64,000 bases of DNA from Kofleriaceae bacterium (GTDB lineage Bacteria > Myxococcota_A > Polyangia > Haliangiales > Haliangiaceae). The DNA lies in NCBI GenBank assembly GCA_020633495.1, contig JACKDR010000001.1, positions 372,001-436,000 of the forward strand, read 5' to 3'. The notes beneath the pieces are model-generated. The model did no database searches. It had not been told where the DNA came from and was given only the letters and a program-made list of their open reading frames with translations. Within the stretch, counting starts at the first letter, position 1, and each line of letters starts with the position of its first letter. Shown one piece after another: positions 41,275 through 49,802 of the stretch. The translations under genes and the position numbers were made by a program.

Positions 41275-43506
41275 ACCAGCGCGATCGCCGACCCGACCGC
41301 GACGACGGCACCGACCGCGCGGCGGCGCGCCGCCGCGCAGCCCAGGTCACGCCGGCGGCCACGATCGCCGCGGCCACGACCAGCGCGGGAACGATCGCGA
41401 CCGCCGCCGCCAGCGCCGCCGCCAGGCGCCACGCCCACACCGCCGGCACCGACGCCACCGCCGCGGCCAGCGCGACGGCGGCGACGTCGCCGGCGACCAG
41501 CGCGGCGGCGCGCAGCCGCGGCGGCGCGCCGGTCTCGCGCAGCATCGCCGGCCACGCCCGCGCCGCCGCCGCGCGCGTCGCCGACCACGTCGCCGCCGCG
41601 GCGACCGCGCCATGGCGGCGGCGGCGCACCAGGTCAGCAGACGCAGCGACGCCGCGGCGCCGATCGGATACCAGAAGCCCTCGTGGGCGGCGACCACCAC
41701 CGCGGCCAGCGCGGCCCACGCCGCGATCAGCGCGGCCAGCACCAGCGCCGGCGTGGCGCCGACCGACGCCGCCGCGAAGCGCGCGATCGCGCGGGCCGCG
41801 ACGCCTGGCGCGGGCGCGCGCCGCGCCGCGTGCGCCACCGGCCGCGCCGACGGCGCGCCGGCGGCGACGGTGACGACGCGGTCGCTGCGGTCGCGGCCGG
41901 GCGCCGCCGTCCACACCAGCGCCCCGGCGCCGCCCCGCACCGCCTCGGCGGCGGCCTGCGACCGCCGCGGCGCCGTCGTCGTCGAGCGCGCCGTCGATCA
42001 GCCACACCGGCGCCGCGATCGCGCCGCCCCGCGCCGCCGCCGCGCCGTCGCCGCGCGCGCCGTCGCCGTCGCCGACGCCGGCGGCGACCGCGCTGGCGCC
42101 ACGGCCGCCCAGCCCGGCGAGCGCGGCCCACAGCGCGACCGCGCTGGCCTCGACGCCGGCGGGCATGCGCTCGCCGGCGCGCACCACCAGCGGCACCGCG
42201 TCGCGGCGCACGACCTCGCCGGCGCGCGGCGCGCGGCGCCCCGCGATCACGTCGAGCACCGCCGACACCACCGGCGCCGGCCCGTCGAGGCGCACGACCT
42301 CGCCGCGCCGCACCGCCAGCGACAGCGGCGCGGCCCCGGCGATCGCGACCACGCCGCGCAGCTCGATCACGGCACCTCCGCGCCGCGCGCGCGGCGCCCG
42401 CTCGAGGCGATCGGCCCAGCCGCCGGCGTCGGCCGGCACGAAGCCGCGGATCCGGAAGCTGCCGGCGCCGGGCAGCCGGCCGGCGAGGCCGACGTCGTCG
42501 AGCGGCCGCAGCGCGGCGTCGCCGGACGGCTCGATCCACAGATCACCGTCGAGCCGGACCGCGCCGCCCAGCGCCGACGCGCCGACCTCGGCGGCGACCC
42601 AGTCCTCGCCGCCGCCGGCCGCGACCCGCGTGCCGCGCACGGCGGGCCCCGGCACCGGCGACCACCACACCGGCGCCACCGCCGCCGCCGCGCACGCGGC
42701 GACCACGACCGCGGCGCGCCACCGCCGGCGCCGGCCGCGCAGCGCCAGCGTCGCCGCCACCGCCAGCGCCAGCGCCAGCGCGACCCCGCCCAGCGCCCGC
42801 GGCACCGCCGCCAGCGCCGCCGACGCGCGGGTGCGGGGCACTGGCGCGCCGCCGCGGCGCGCCCGCACGCCGGCGCCGCTCCGTCGACGACGCGGCACAC
42901 CGTGGCGCCGGCGCCGAGCGCCCGCGTCACCTGGCGGGCCACCGCCGGCGGCAGCGCCGCGACCGGGCGATCGATCACGACGGCGCCGACGCCGACCAGC
43001 GCCTGCCAGCGCCCGGGCAGCGCCGCCGGCGTCACCGCCACCGGCTCGCCGTAGCCACGGTCGCGGCGCCACGCGTCGATCCCCGGCAGCACCGTCGCGG
43101 CGTCGTCGGTGACGACGACGACCGGGCGGTACACGACGCGCGCCGCGGCCGCCGCGGCGTCGACCGCGTCGCCGTCGCGCGTGGCGACCCGCACCGGCAC
43201 CGCGGGCAGCTCGACGATCCCGGGCGGCACCCGCCGCGCCAGCGTCACGCCCTGGCGGCCGCGCGCCGCCAGCTCGACGGCGCGGACGCGACCGTCGACC
43301 ACCAGCGACACCTCCAGCGGCGCCCCGGCGGCGCTGGTCAGCTCGACCTCGACGACGTCGATGCCGCCGGCGGCGACGACGCCGGCGACGCCGCGGGTGA
43401 CGCGGACCTCGACCGGCGGCGCGGCGTGGGCCGCGGTCACGCTGACGCTGGCGGCGATCGCCAGCGCGACGACCGTCGCGATCAGCGCGCGGCGGCCGCC
43501 GGCCAC
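41268..43506 (-). pseudogene. Multi-helix membrane protein with signal peptide, frames broken
   Basis: From 43506: signal peptide (ALIATVVALAIAASVSVTAAHA), then a periplasmic beta-rich region of about 190 residues (VEVELTSAAGAPLEVSLVVDGRVRAVEL, a domain like those that carry immunoglobulin folds; VYRPVVVVTDDAATVLPG). The later half has about six hydrophobic helices (for example ALGGVALALALAVAATLAL and LVLAALIAAWAALAAVVVAA) and an alternating soluble segment (WVAAEVGASALGGAVRLDGDLW). Frame changes occur near 42890, 41955, 41612 and 41330. The end GAVVAVGSAIALVC at 41268 precedes the next gene. It resembles the large membrane protein of MoxR-BatA clusters, but I do not recognise a family. Confidence 0.5.
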
Positions 43507-43513
43507 GTCGGCG

Positions 43514-45283
43514 TCACTTCTTCATGGCGTCGAGCGTGTGCTCGAGCGCCAGCAGCGCGCGCGCCGTGGCGATCGCGGGGTTGGACTCCCAGTAGGTCTG
43601 GTCGGTGTTGGCCCACGACCCGTCGGGCTTCTGCATCGACAGCAGCTTGCCCGCCAGCTCGGCGGCCCAGTCGTGCTCGTGGCCGTCGCTGTCGACGATC
43701 GTGCGCTGGCCGATCAGATCGAGGGCGCGCGCCATCAGGTGGTAGTAGTAGAAGAGGCCCTTGAGCCCCATGCCGGGGTTCTCGTCGACGCTGTAGTTGG
43801 CGCGGACGTAGTCGAGCGCGGCCGCGACCCGCGGGTCCTTGGCGTCGGCCGCGGTGTAGAGGAACCCGGCGATGCCGGCGTAGGTCATGCTGCCGCTCGA
43901 CAGCGTGCCGCCGGCCTTGGACTCGCCCGGCTCGTAGACGAAGCCGCCGTCGTTGGTCGCCCACGGCTGGTCGTTGGACTCGCTGCGGTTCTGGCACCGC
44001 TCGAGGAACTTCTGGGCGCGAGCCAGGACCTCGGGGCGATCCTTGAGCGTCGAGTCCTTGAGGGCGTCGAGGGCGAAGTGCATGTTCGACAGGTCGGCGT
44101 CGGGCTCGTTGGGATCGGCGCCGTAGCCGACGCCGCCGTAGTTCTTGTCCTTGGGATCGGTGCCGGTGGCCTCGCCGAACTGCTTGCCGGCCAGGTAGCC
44201 CTGCGCCTTCTCGATCAGGTCGGGGTGGACCTTGGCCTGCTGGAACGCGAGCGCGCTGATCGCCGTGACGTAGACCGGGTAGTCCTTGTCGACGATCGAG
44301 CCGTCGGGCTTGGCCAGGCCGGCGAGCAGGTCGAGGCTGGGCTTGAGGCGCGGATCGTCGGCGGTGACGCCGGGCGCGCCGGCCATCGCCAGCGCGGCCA
44401 TCGCGGTGCTGCCCGGGTGGCCGCCGATCAGGCCACCGTCGGCGACCGACTTGCCGAGGAAGTCGACGCCCTTGGCGATCGCGGCCTCGAGGTCGGCGAC
44501 GGTCGGGCCCTTGGCGGCGGGCGCCGCCGAGCCCGTGCCCGAGCCCGAGCCCGACGCCGCGCCGGTGCCGGCGGACGCACTGCCGGTGCCGGCCTTGGCC
44601 GGCGGCGACTTGTCGCCCTCGTCCTTCTTCTTGCAGCCGGCGATCGCGACCGCCAGCAGCAGCGCGGTCGCGGCGACGCGGAGGTGACGAGGCCGGCGGC
44701 GCCACAGCGCCAGCGACGACAGCAGGGTGCCGGCGAGCGCGAACGCCCCAGCGGTCCAGAACCAGGTGATCATGTGCATCTCCATCACGGCTGCGGTGAA
44801 ACGCCCGTACAGGGCACGGTCGTGGACGACGTCGACACCGAGGACGACCGACGCCACGAAGGGAGGACTGGCGGCGTAGGCGGCGCTGCGCACCGTCACG
44901 CCGTCGACGCGATCGAGGGTGGACGCCAGCGCCTCGCCGGGGGCGGGCGCCGCGACCAGGACCAGCATCAGCAGGGCGGCGACCGCCGCGGCGACGCCGG
45001 CGTCGACGCGGACCCGGCGCAGCAGCGCCGCGGCGCCCCAGGTCGCGATCGCCTCGGCGGCGAACAGCGCGCGGACCCGCAGCAGCGCCGCGGCGTCGCC
45101 GGGGCCGCCGGCGACGGTCCACGCCACCGCGGCGACCGCGGCGTGGCCGATCAGCACGATCCCGAGGGTGGCGACGCCGCGGCGGCCCGGCGAGGCCGCG
45201 CCCAGCGACGCGTACGCGATCGCCACGGCCGAGGCCTCGAGCCACAACAGCAGCGCCGCCTGGGAGGTCGACACGGCGCGCAT
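43514..45283 (-). CDS. Membrane protein fused to lipoprotein-like squalene-cyclase-fold domain
   Basis: 589 aa from ATG 45283 (TTG 45310 is in frame). Residues 1-190 contain five to six membrane helices. Then RRRPRHLRVAATALLLAVAIAGCKKK looks like a complete lipoprotein signal with lipobox, in the middle of the chain. A Gly/Ser linker leads to an alpha/alpha toroid (about 250-580) with QW-like repeats: GGLIGGHPGSTAMAALAM, DGSIVDKDYPVYVTAISALAFQQ, DGGFVYEPGES and MQKPDGSWANTDQTYW, as in squalene/hopene cyclase and prenyltransferase beta subunits; the cyclase DxDD motif is not seen. It may be two genes fused by a small indel before the lipobox. It heads the MoxR-BatA operon. Confidence 0.75.
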   Translation of the reverse strand: MRAVSTSQAALLLWLEASAVAIAYASLGAASPGRRGVATLGIVLIGHAAVAAVAWTVAGGPGDAAALLRVRALFAAEAIATWGAAALLRRVRVDAGVAAAVAALLMLVLVAAPAPGEALASTLDRVDGVTVRSAAYAASPPFVASVVLGVDVVHDRALYGRFTAAVMEMHMITWFWTAGAFALAGTLLSSLALWRRRPRHLRVAATALLLAVAIAGCKKKDEGDKSPPAKAGTGSASAGTGAASGSGSGTGSAAPAAKGPTVADLEAAIAKGVDFLGKSVADGGLIGGHPGSTAMAALAMAGAPGVTADDPRLKPSLDLLAGLAKPDGSIVDKDYPVYVTAISALAFQQAKVHPDLIEKAQGYLAGKQFGEATGTDPKDKNYGGVGYGADPNEPDADLSNMHFALDALKDSTLKDRPEVLARAQKFLERCQNRSESNDQPWATNDGGFVYEPGESKAGGTLSSGSMTYAGIAGFLYTAADAKDPRVAAALDYVRANYSVDENPGMGLKGLFYYYHLMARALDLIGQRTIVDSDGHEHDWAAELAGKLLSMQKPDGSWANTDQTYWESNPAIATARALLALEHTLDAMKK

Positions 45284-45313
45284 GTTGGCGCCCCGGGGGC
45301 CCGGAATCAAGCG

Positions 45314-45346
45314 GGGGGCCCGCCGCCTTGACGGCGCCGGGCCCCC
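45314..45346. promoter_or_regulatory. GC hairpin between divergent operons
   Basis: A 9-bp perfect stem (gggggcccg/cgggccccc) with an inner GCC/GGC sits between the divergent starts at 45283 and 45362. It lies in both 5' leader regions. It may be an operator or a leader structure; being between divergent starts, it is not a normal terminator. Confidence 0.3.
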
Positions 45347-45361
45347 GCGGTAACCGTGAGC

Positions 45362-46228
45362 ATGGCTTTCGATGTCGACGGGGCCCTCGCCGAGCTGCTG
45401 CGGTCACGCGCGCGGCCGGAGGGATTGACGTGGCTCGAGCAGGTGATCGCGGACGTCGCCGCGGGCGCCGATCCCGAGGTCGCGTTCCCCGCGGTCGGGC
45501 GCCACGTCGGGCGCGGCGGCCTCGACGTCCCGGGCGCGACGCTGACCACCGCGACCGGCGAGGTCGTGCCGCTGGCGGCGTGGCGGGTCGACGACGCGGC
45601 GCGGGTCCGAGTGCTGCTCGCGGCGGCGCGCCACGACGCCGCCGGCGCGCTGGCGACCGCGGCGCGGCTGTACGCGCAGGGCGACGCGCGCGAGCGCACC
45701 GGCGCGCTGCGCGCGCTGCCGTTCCTGCCCGGCGCCGCCGACGACGCCGCGGCACTGCCGGCGGTGCTCGACGCCATGCGCGTCACCCAGGGCGAGATCT
45801 TCGAGGCCGCGATCTGCGACAACCCCTACGGCTCGCGACACCTGCCGCAGCTCGAGTGGCGCAAGGCGGTGCTCAAGGCGCTGTTCGTCGGGCTGTCGAT
45901 CCACCGCATCCCCGGCCTCGACGATCGCGCCGACGCCGACCTGGCGCAGAGCCTGTGCGACTTCGCCGCCGAGCGCGAGGCCGCGACCCGCGCGGTGCCG
46001 CCGGAGCTGTGGCCGCTGGCCGCCCGCCACGCGCCGCCGGGGCTGGCCGCCAAGCTGATCGGCTACCTCGAGCACCCCAACCCGGTGCACCGCGCCGCCG
46101 CCGCGACCGCGCTCGGTCACGTCGTCGCGACCGACGCCCGGGTCCGCCCCTTCCTCACCGATCGCGCCGAGCGCGAGCGCGACGACGTCGTCGCCGCCGC
46201 GCTCCGCGGCGCCCTGGCCCGCGGCTAG
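45362..46228 (+). CDS. eboA: EboA-like protein
   Basis: About 288 aa from ATG 45362 (GTG 45356 also possible). Helical, HEAT-like: WLEQVIADVAAGADPEVAFPAVGRHVGR, RVDDAARVRVLL, and AICDNPYGSRHLPQLEWRKAVLKALFVGLSIHRIPGLDDRADADLAQSLCDFAAERE, which is the characteristic EboA core. EboA is a small conserved protein of unknown function that is always found in ebo clusters, which help move metabolites (shown for scytonemin precursors to the periplasm in Nostoc). It heads the plus-strand block followed by TatD, EboE and the phosphodiesterase. Confidence 0.8.
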   Translation: MAFDVDGALAELLRSRARPEGLTWLEQVIADVAAGADPEVAFPAVGRHVGRGGLDVPGATLTTATGEVVPLAAWRVDDAARVRVLLAAARHDAAGALATAARLYAQGDARERTGALRALPFLPGAADDAAALPAVLDAMRVTQGEIFEAAICDNPYGSRHLPQLEWRKAVLKALFVGLSIHRIPGLDDRADADLAQSLCDFAAEREAATRAVPPELWPLAARHAPPGLAAKLIGYLEHPNPVHRAAAATALGHVVATDARVRPFLTDRAERERDDVVAAALRGALARG

Positions 46229-46259
46229 CCCCCGCCTCCCTTCGCCCTGCGAGGTCCCC

Positions 46260-47129
46260 ATGCGCATCTTCGAGCCGCACGCCCACATGTTCTCGCGCAT
46301 CACCGACGACTACGAGACCATGGCGCTCGCCGGCGTCGAGGCCATCCTCGAGCCGGCGTTCTGGCTGGGCCAGCCGCGCACCCACGTCGGCACGTTCCTC
46401 GACTACTTCGACACGCTGCTGGGCTGGGAGCGCTACCGCGCCGCGCAGTACGGCATCCACCACTTCTGCGCGATCGCGCTCAACCCCAAGGAGGCCAACG
46501 ACGATCGCGTCAACGCCGGGGTGATCGAGGCGATGCCGCGTTACCTCGAGAAGGACGGCGTCCTCGCGGTCGGCGAGATCGGCTACGACGACATGACCGA
46601 GCGCGAGGAGAAGTTCTTCGCCGCCCAGCTCGACCTCGCCCGCAAGCACGACCTGCCGGCGCTGATCCACACCCCGCACCGCGACAAGAAGCGCGGCGTC
46701 CAGCGCACGCTGGATCTGATCCGCGACGTCGGCTTCCCGATGGAGCGCGCCCTCGTCGATCACAACAACGAGGAGACCGTCACGCTGTGCGCCGACACCG
46801 GCTGCTACATCGGCTTCTCGATCTACCCCGACACCAAGATGGACGAGGCCCGGATGGTGTCGATCCTGCAGCGCTGGGGCACCGACCGGATGGTGCTCAA
46901 CAGCGCCTGCGACTGGGGCAAGAGCGATCCGCTCAAGGTCGCGCGCACCGCGCACCGCATGAAGCGCGGCGGCTTCCCCGCCGCCGAGGTCGACAAGGTG
47001 GTCTGGCACAACCCGATCGCGTTCTTCGCGCAGTCGGGGCGCCTGAACCCGGCCGACCTCGACGCCCGGCCGGTGCTCGACGGCGAGCTGTGGCAGGGCA
47101 ACAGCATCCTGCGCGGGCAGGGCGGGTAG
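46260..47129 (+). CDS. eboB: TatD-family metal-dependent hydrolase (EboB-like)
   Basis: 289 aa. Amidohydrolase-type metal ligands: EPHAHMF (HxH) near the N-terminus, GEIGYDDMTEREEKFF (Glu of TatD), LIHTPHRDKKRG (His) and LVDHNNEE (His), with SACDWGKSDP (Asp) near the end. This ebo version is known from cyanobacterial and Bacteroidetes clusters, next to eboA, and its substrate is unknown. 31 bp after eboA; 6 bp before the next gene. TatD relatives are 3'-5' DNA exonucleases, but that role need not apply here. Confidence 0.85.
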   Translation: MRIFEPHAHMFSRITDDYETMALAGVEAILEPAFWLGQPRTHVGTFLDYFDTLLGWERYRAAQYGIHHFCAIALNPKEANDDRVNAGVIEAMPRYLEKDGVLAVGEIGYDDMTEREEKFFAAQLDLARKHDLPALIHTPHRDKKRGVQRTLDLIRDVGFPMERALVDHNNEETVTLCADTGCYIGFSIYPDTKMDEARMVSILQRWGTDRMVLNSACDWGKSDPLKVARTAHRMKRGGFPAAEVDKVVWHNPIAFFAQSGRLNPADLDARPVLDGELWQGNSILRGQGG

Positions 47130-47135
47130 CGTCGC

Positions 47136-48287
47136 GTGCGGCTGGCGCTGTCCGGTGACCGGACCGTCCACCTCGGCTACTGCTACAACGTCCTGCCCGG
47201 CGAGACCGCCGCGGCGCTGATCGATCAGGTCCGGCGCATCTGCGGGCCGGTGCGGGCGCGCCTCGGCGTCGCCCGGCTCGGCGTCGGGCTGTGGATCGCG
47301 CGCCCGGCCGCCGCCGAGCTGATCGCCGACGCCGCGGCCCGCCGCGCCCTCGCCGCCGCGCTCGCCGCCGAGGGCCTCTACGTCTTCACGCTCAACGGCT
47401 TCCCGTACGGCGGCTTCCACGCGCCGCGGGTCAAGGCGCGGGTGTTCCGGCCCGGCTGGGACGACGACGCCCGCGTCGCCTACACGATCGACCTGGCGCG
47501 CATCCTGGTCGAGCTGTTGCCCGACGACGTCGCGCGCGGCTCGATCTCGACCCTGCCGCTGGGCCCGGCCGACGTCGATCGCGCCGCGGCGCGCGCCGGG
47601 CTGCGCCGCGCCGACGACGCCCTCGCCGAGCTCGAGGCGACCACCGGCCGCCGCGTCGAGCTCGCGGTCGAGCCCGAGCCGGGCGCCGGCTTCGAGCGCG
47701 TCGACGTCATGGCGCCGTGGCTGGCCGAGGCCGACCGCGGCCGCGCCGGCCGGCTCGGCGCCTGCGTCGACCTGTGCCACGCCGCGGTCGTCGACGAGGC
47801 CGAGACCGCGCCGTTCGTCGCGCTCGCCGCCGCCGGCGTCCGCTGCGCCAAGGTCCAGGTGTCGAGCGCGCTGGTGGTGCCGCGCCCGGACGACGACGCC
47901 GCGCGCGCCGCGCTGGCCGCGTTCGACGAGCCGCGCTTCCTGCACCAGGTCCGCAGCAGCCGCGGCGGCGCGATGGACCTGCCCGAGGCGCTCGCCGACC
48001 TCGATCGCGGCGTGCCGTGGCGGGTCCACTTCCACGTCCCGGTCCACCGCGACGTGGTCGGCCCCGGCGGCGCGTTCGCGACCACGGCGCCGACGATCGC
48101 GCCGATGCTGGCGGCCGCGCTGGCCGCGCCCGGCGAGCCGCCCCACCTCGAGGTCGAGACCTACACCTGGGGCGTCTTGCCCGAGGCCGAACGGCCGCGC
48201 GACGACGCCGGCCTGTGCGACGGCATCGCGCGCGAGCTGGCCTGGACGCTCGGCGAGCTCGCCGCGCTGGGAGTGCACCCGTCATGA
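47136..48287 (+). CDS. eboE: EboE-like metabolite traffic protein (xylose-isomerase-like TIM barrel)
   Basis: 383 aa from GTG 47136. Opens GYCYNVLPGETAAALIDQVRR and LYVFTLNGFPYGGFH, the N-terminal signature of EboE, an AP-endonuclease-2/xylose-isomerase-type TIM barrel. Other visible segments: LELAVEPEPG-like VELAVEPEPGAGFERVD, ACVDLCHAAV, CAKVQVSSALVVP and HFHVPVH, with Glu, Asp and His positioned as in the metal site of that fold. Reaction unknown; required in the ebo cluster. Follows eboB by 6 bp and overlaps the next gene (ATGA). Confidence 0.85.
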   Translation: MRLALSGDRTVHLGYCYNVLPGETAAALIDQVRRICGPVRARLGVARLGVGLWIARPAAAELIADAAARRALAAALAAEGLYVFTLNGFPYGGFHAPRVKARVFRPGWDDDARVAYTIDLARILVELLPDDVARGSISTLPLGPADVDRAAARAGLRRADDALAELEATTGRRVELAVEPEPGAGFERVDVMAPWLAEADRGRAGRLGACVDLCHAAVVDEAETAPFVALAAAGVRCAKVQVSSALVVPRPDDDAARAALAAFDEPRFLHQVRSSRGGAMDLPEALADLDRGVPWRVHFHVPVHRDVVGPGGAFATTAPTIAPMLAAALAAPGEPPHLEVETYTWGVLPEAERPRDDAGLCDGIARELAWTLGELAALGVHPS

Positions 48288-49708
48288 GCCCGTCCCCTGC
48301 CCCGTCCGGCGCCGCGCCGGTGGTCGTGCCCGTCGTCGTGATCGACGTCGTCGGGCTAACTCCCGACCTGTTGCCGCACATGCCCCGGCTGTCGGCGTTC
48401 GCGCGCGACGGCTGGCAGGCGCCGCTGGGCACGGTGCTGCCGGCGGTGACCTGCTCGGCGCAGTCGACCTTCCTCACCGGCGCGCCGCCCACCGAGCACG
48501 GCGTCGTCGGCAACGGCTGGTTCTTCCGCGAGCTGTCCGAGGTCTTCCTGTGGCGGCAGTCGAACCGCCTGGTCGGCGGCGACAAGGTGTGGGACGCGGC
48601 GCGGCGCCTGCTCGGCACCGCCGAGCGCCCGATCACCTGCGCCAACCTGTTCTGGTGGTACGCGATGGGCGCGTCGACCGACGTCTGCGTGACGCCGCGG
48701 CCGGTCTACCACGCCGACGGCCGCAAGGGCCCGGGCGTCTACACCCGGCCGGCCGCGCTCGGCGGCGAGCTGGCGCGGCGGCTCGGCGAGTTCCCGCTGT
48801 TCGACTTCTGGGGGCCGCGCGCCGGGCTGCCGTCGTCGAAGTGGATCGCCGACGCCGCCCGCTGGGTCTTCGACCAGCAGCGCCCCGACCTGACGCTGGT
48901 GTACCTGCCGCACCTCGACTACGACCTGCAGCGCTTCGGCTCGCGCGGCGCCGAGGCCCGCGCCGCCGCCGCCGCGATCGACGAGATCGCGGGCGCGCTG
49001 ATCGACCACGTGCGCGGCGCCGGCGCCACCGTGCTGGTGCTGTCGGAGTACGGCATCACCGACGTCAGCCGGCCGGTCCACGTCAACCGCCGGCTGCGCG
49101 AGGCCGGCCTGCTCGAGGTCGCGTTCAACCCCGCCGGCGAGCTGCTCGACACCTTCGCGTCGCGGGCGTTCGCGGTCGCCGATCACCAGGTCGCGCACGT
49201 CTACGTCAACGACCCGGCCGACCTGGCCGCGACGCGCGCCGCGCTCGCCGACCTGCCCGGCGTCGCCGAGATCCTCGACGACGACGGCAAGCGCGCCGCC
49301 GGGCTGGCGCACCCGCGCGCCGGCGACCTGGTGCTGGTCGCCGAGCCCGACGCCTGGTTCACCTACTACTACTGGCTCGACGACGCGCGCGCGCCCGACT
49401 TCGCGCCCACCGTCGAGATCCACCGCAAGCCCGGCTACGATCCGGCCGAGCTGCTGTTCGACGGCGGCGCCGCCAAGGCGCGCGCCGCGCTGCGCCTGGC
49501 CCAGAAGGCGCTCGGCTTCCGCTACTCGATGGACGTGATCCCGCTCGACGCCTCGGGCGTGCGCGGCTCGCACGGCCGGCTGCCGGCGCGCGACGAGGAC
49601 GGCCCGGTGCTGCTGTGCAGCGACCCGCGGTTCGCCCGCGACCGCGTCGAGGCGACCGAGGTCAAGGGCTTGATCCTCGACCTCATGGGCGCCGACGGCC
49701 GGCGGTAG
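48284..49708 (+). CDS. eboF: EboF-like nucleotide pyrophosphatase/phosphodiesterase
   Basis: 474 aa. Alkaline-phosphatase superfamily: VVVIDVVGLTPDLLPHMPRLSA (Asp metal site), AVTCSAQSTFLTGAPPTEHGVVGNGW with the nucleophile Thr/Ser region, YLPHLDYDLQRFG (Asp and His), SEYGITDV and GSHGRLP (His). This is the family's usual set for nucleotide pyrophosphatase/phosphodiesterase and matches the phosphodiesterase in ebo clusters. The substrate is unknown; a phosphorylated carrier lipid or sugar would fit an export role. Last gene of the plus-strand ebo block. Confidence 0.88.
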   Translation: MSPSPAPSGAAPVVVPVVVIDVVGLTPDLLPHMPRLSAFARDGWQAPLGTVLPAVTCSAQSTFLTGAPPTEHGVVGNGWFFRELSEVFLWRQSNRLVGGDKVWDAARRLLGTAERPITCANLFWWYAMGASTDVCVTPRPVYHADGRKGPGVYTRPAALGGELARRLGEFPLFDFWGPRAGLPSSKWIADAARWVFDQQRPDLTLVYLPHLDYDLQRFGSRGAEARAAAAAIDEIAGALIDHVRGAGATVLVLSEYGITDVSRPVHVNRRLREAGLLEVAFNPAGELLDTFASRAFAVADHQVAHVYVNDPADLAATRAALADLPGVAEILDDDGKRAAGLAHPRAGDLVLVAEPDAWFTYYYWLDDARAPDFAPTVEIHRKPGYDPAELLFDGGAAKARAALRLAQKALGFRYSMDVIPLDASGVRGSHGRLPARDEDGPVLLCSDPRFARDRVEATEVKGLILDLMGADGRR

Positions 49709-49802
49709 CGGGCGCCGTCGGCGCCGGCGAGGCCGCCGACCTTGGTGGGCGCGGGGCCGCCGACCGCATCCAGTGCGCGCGCACCGGCGCGCCAGCGCGG
49801 CG

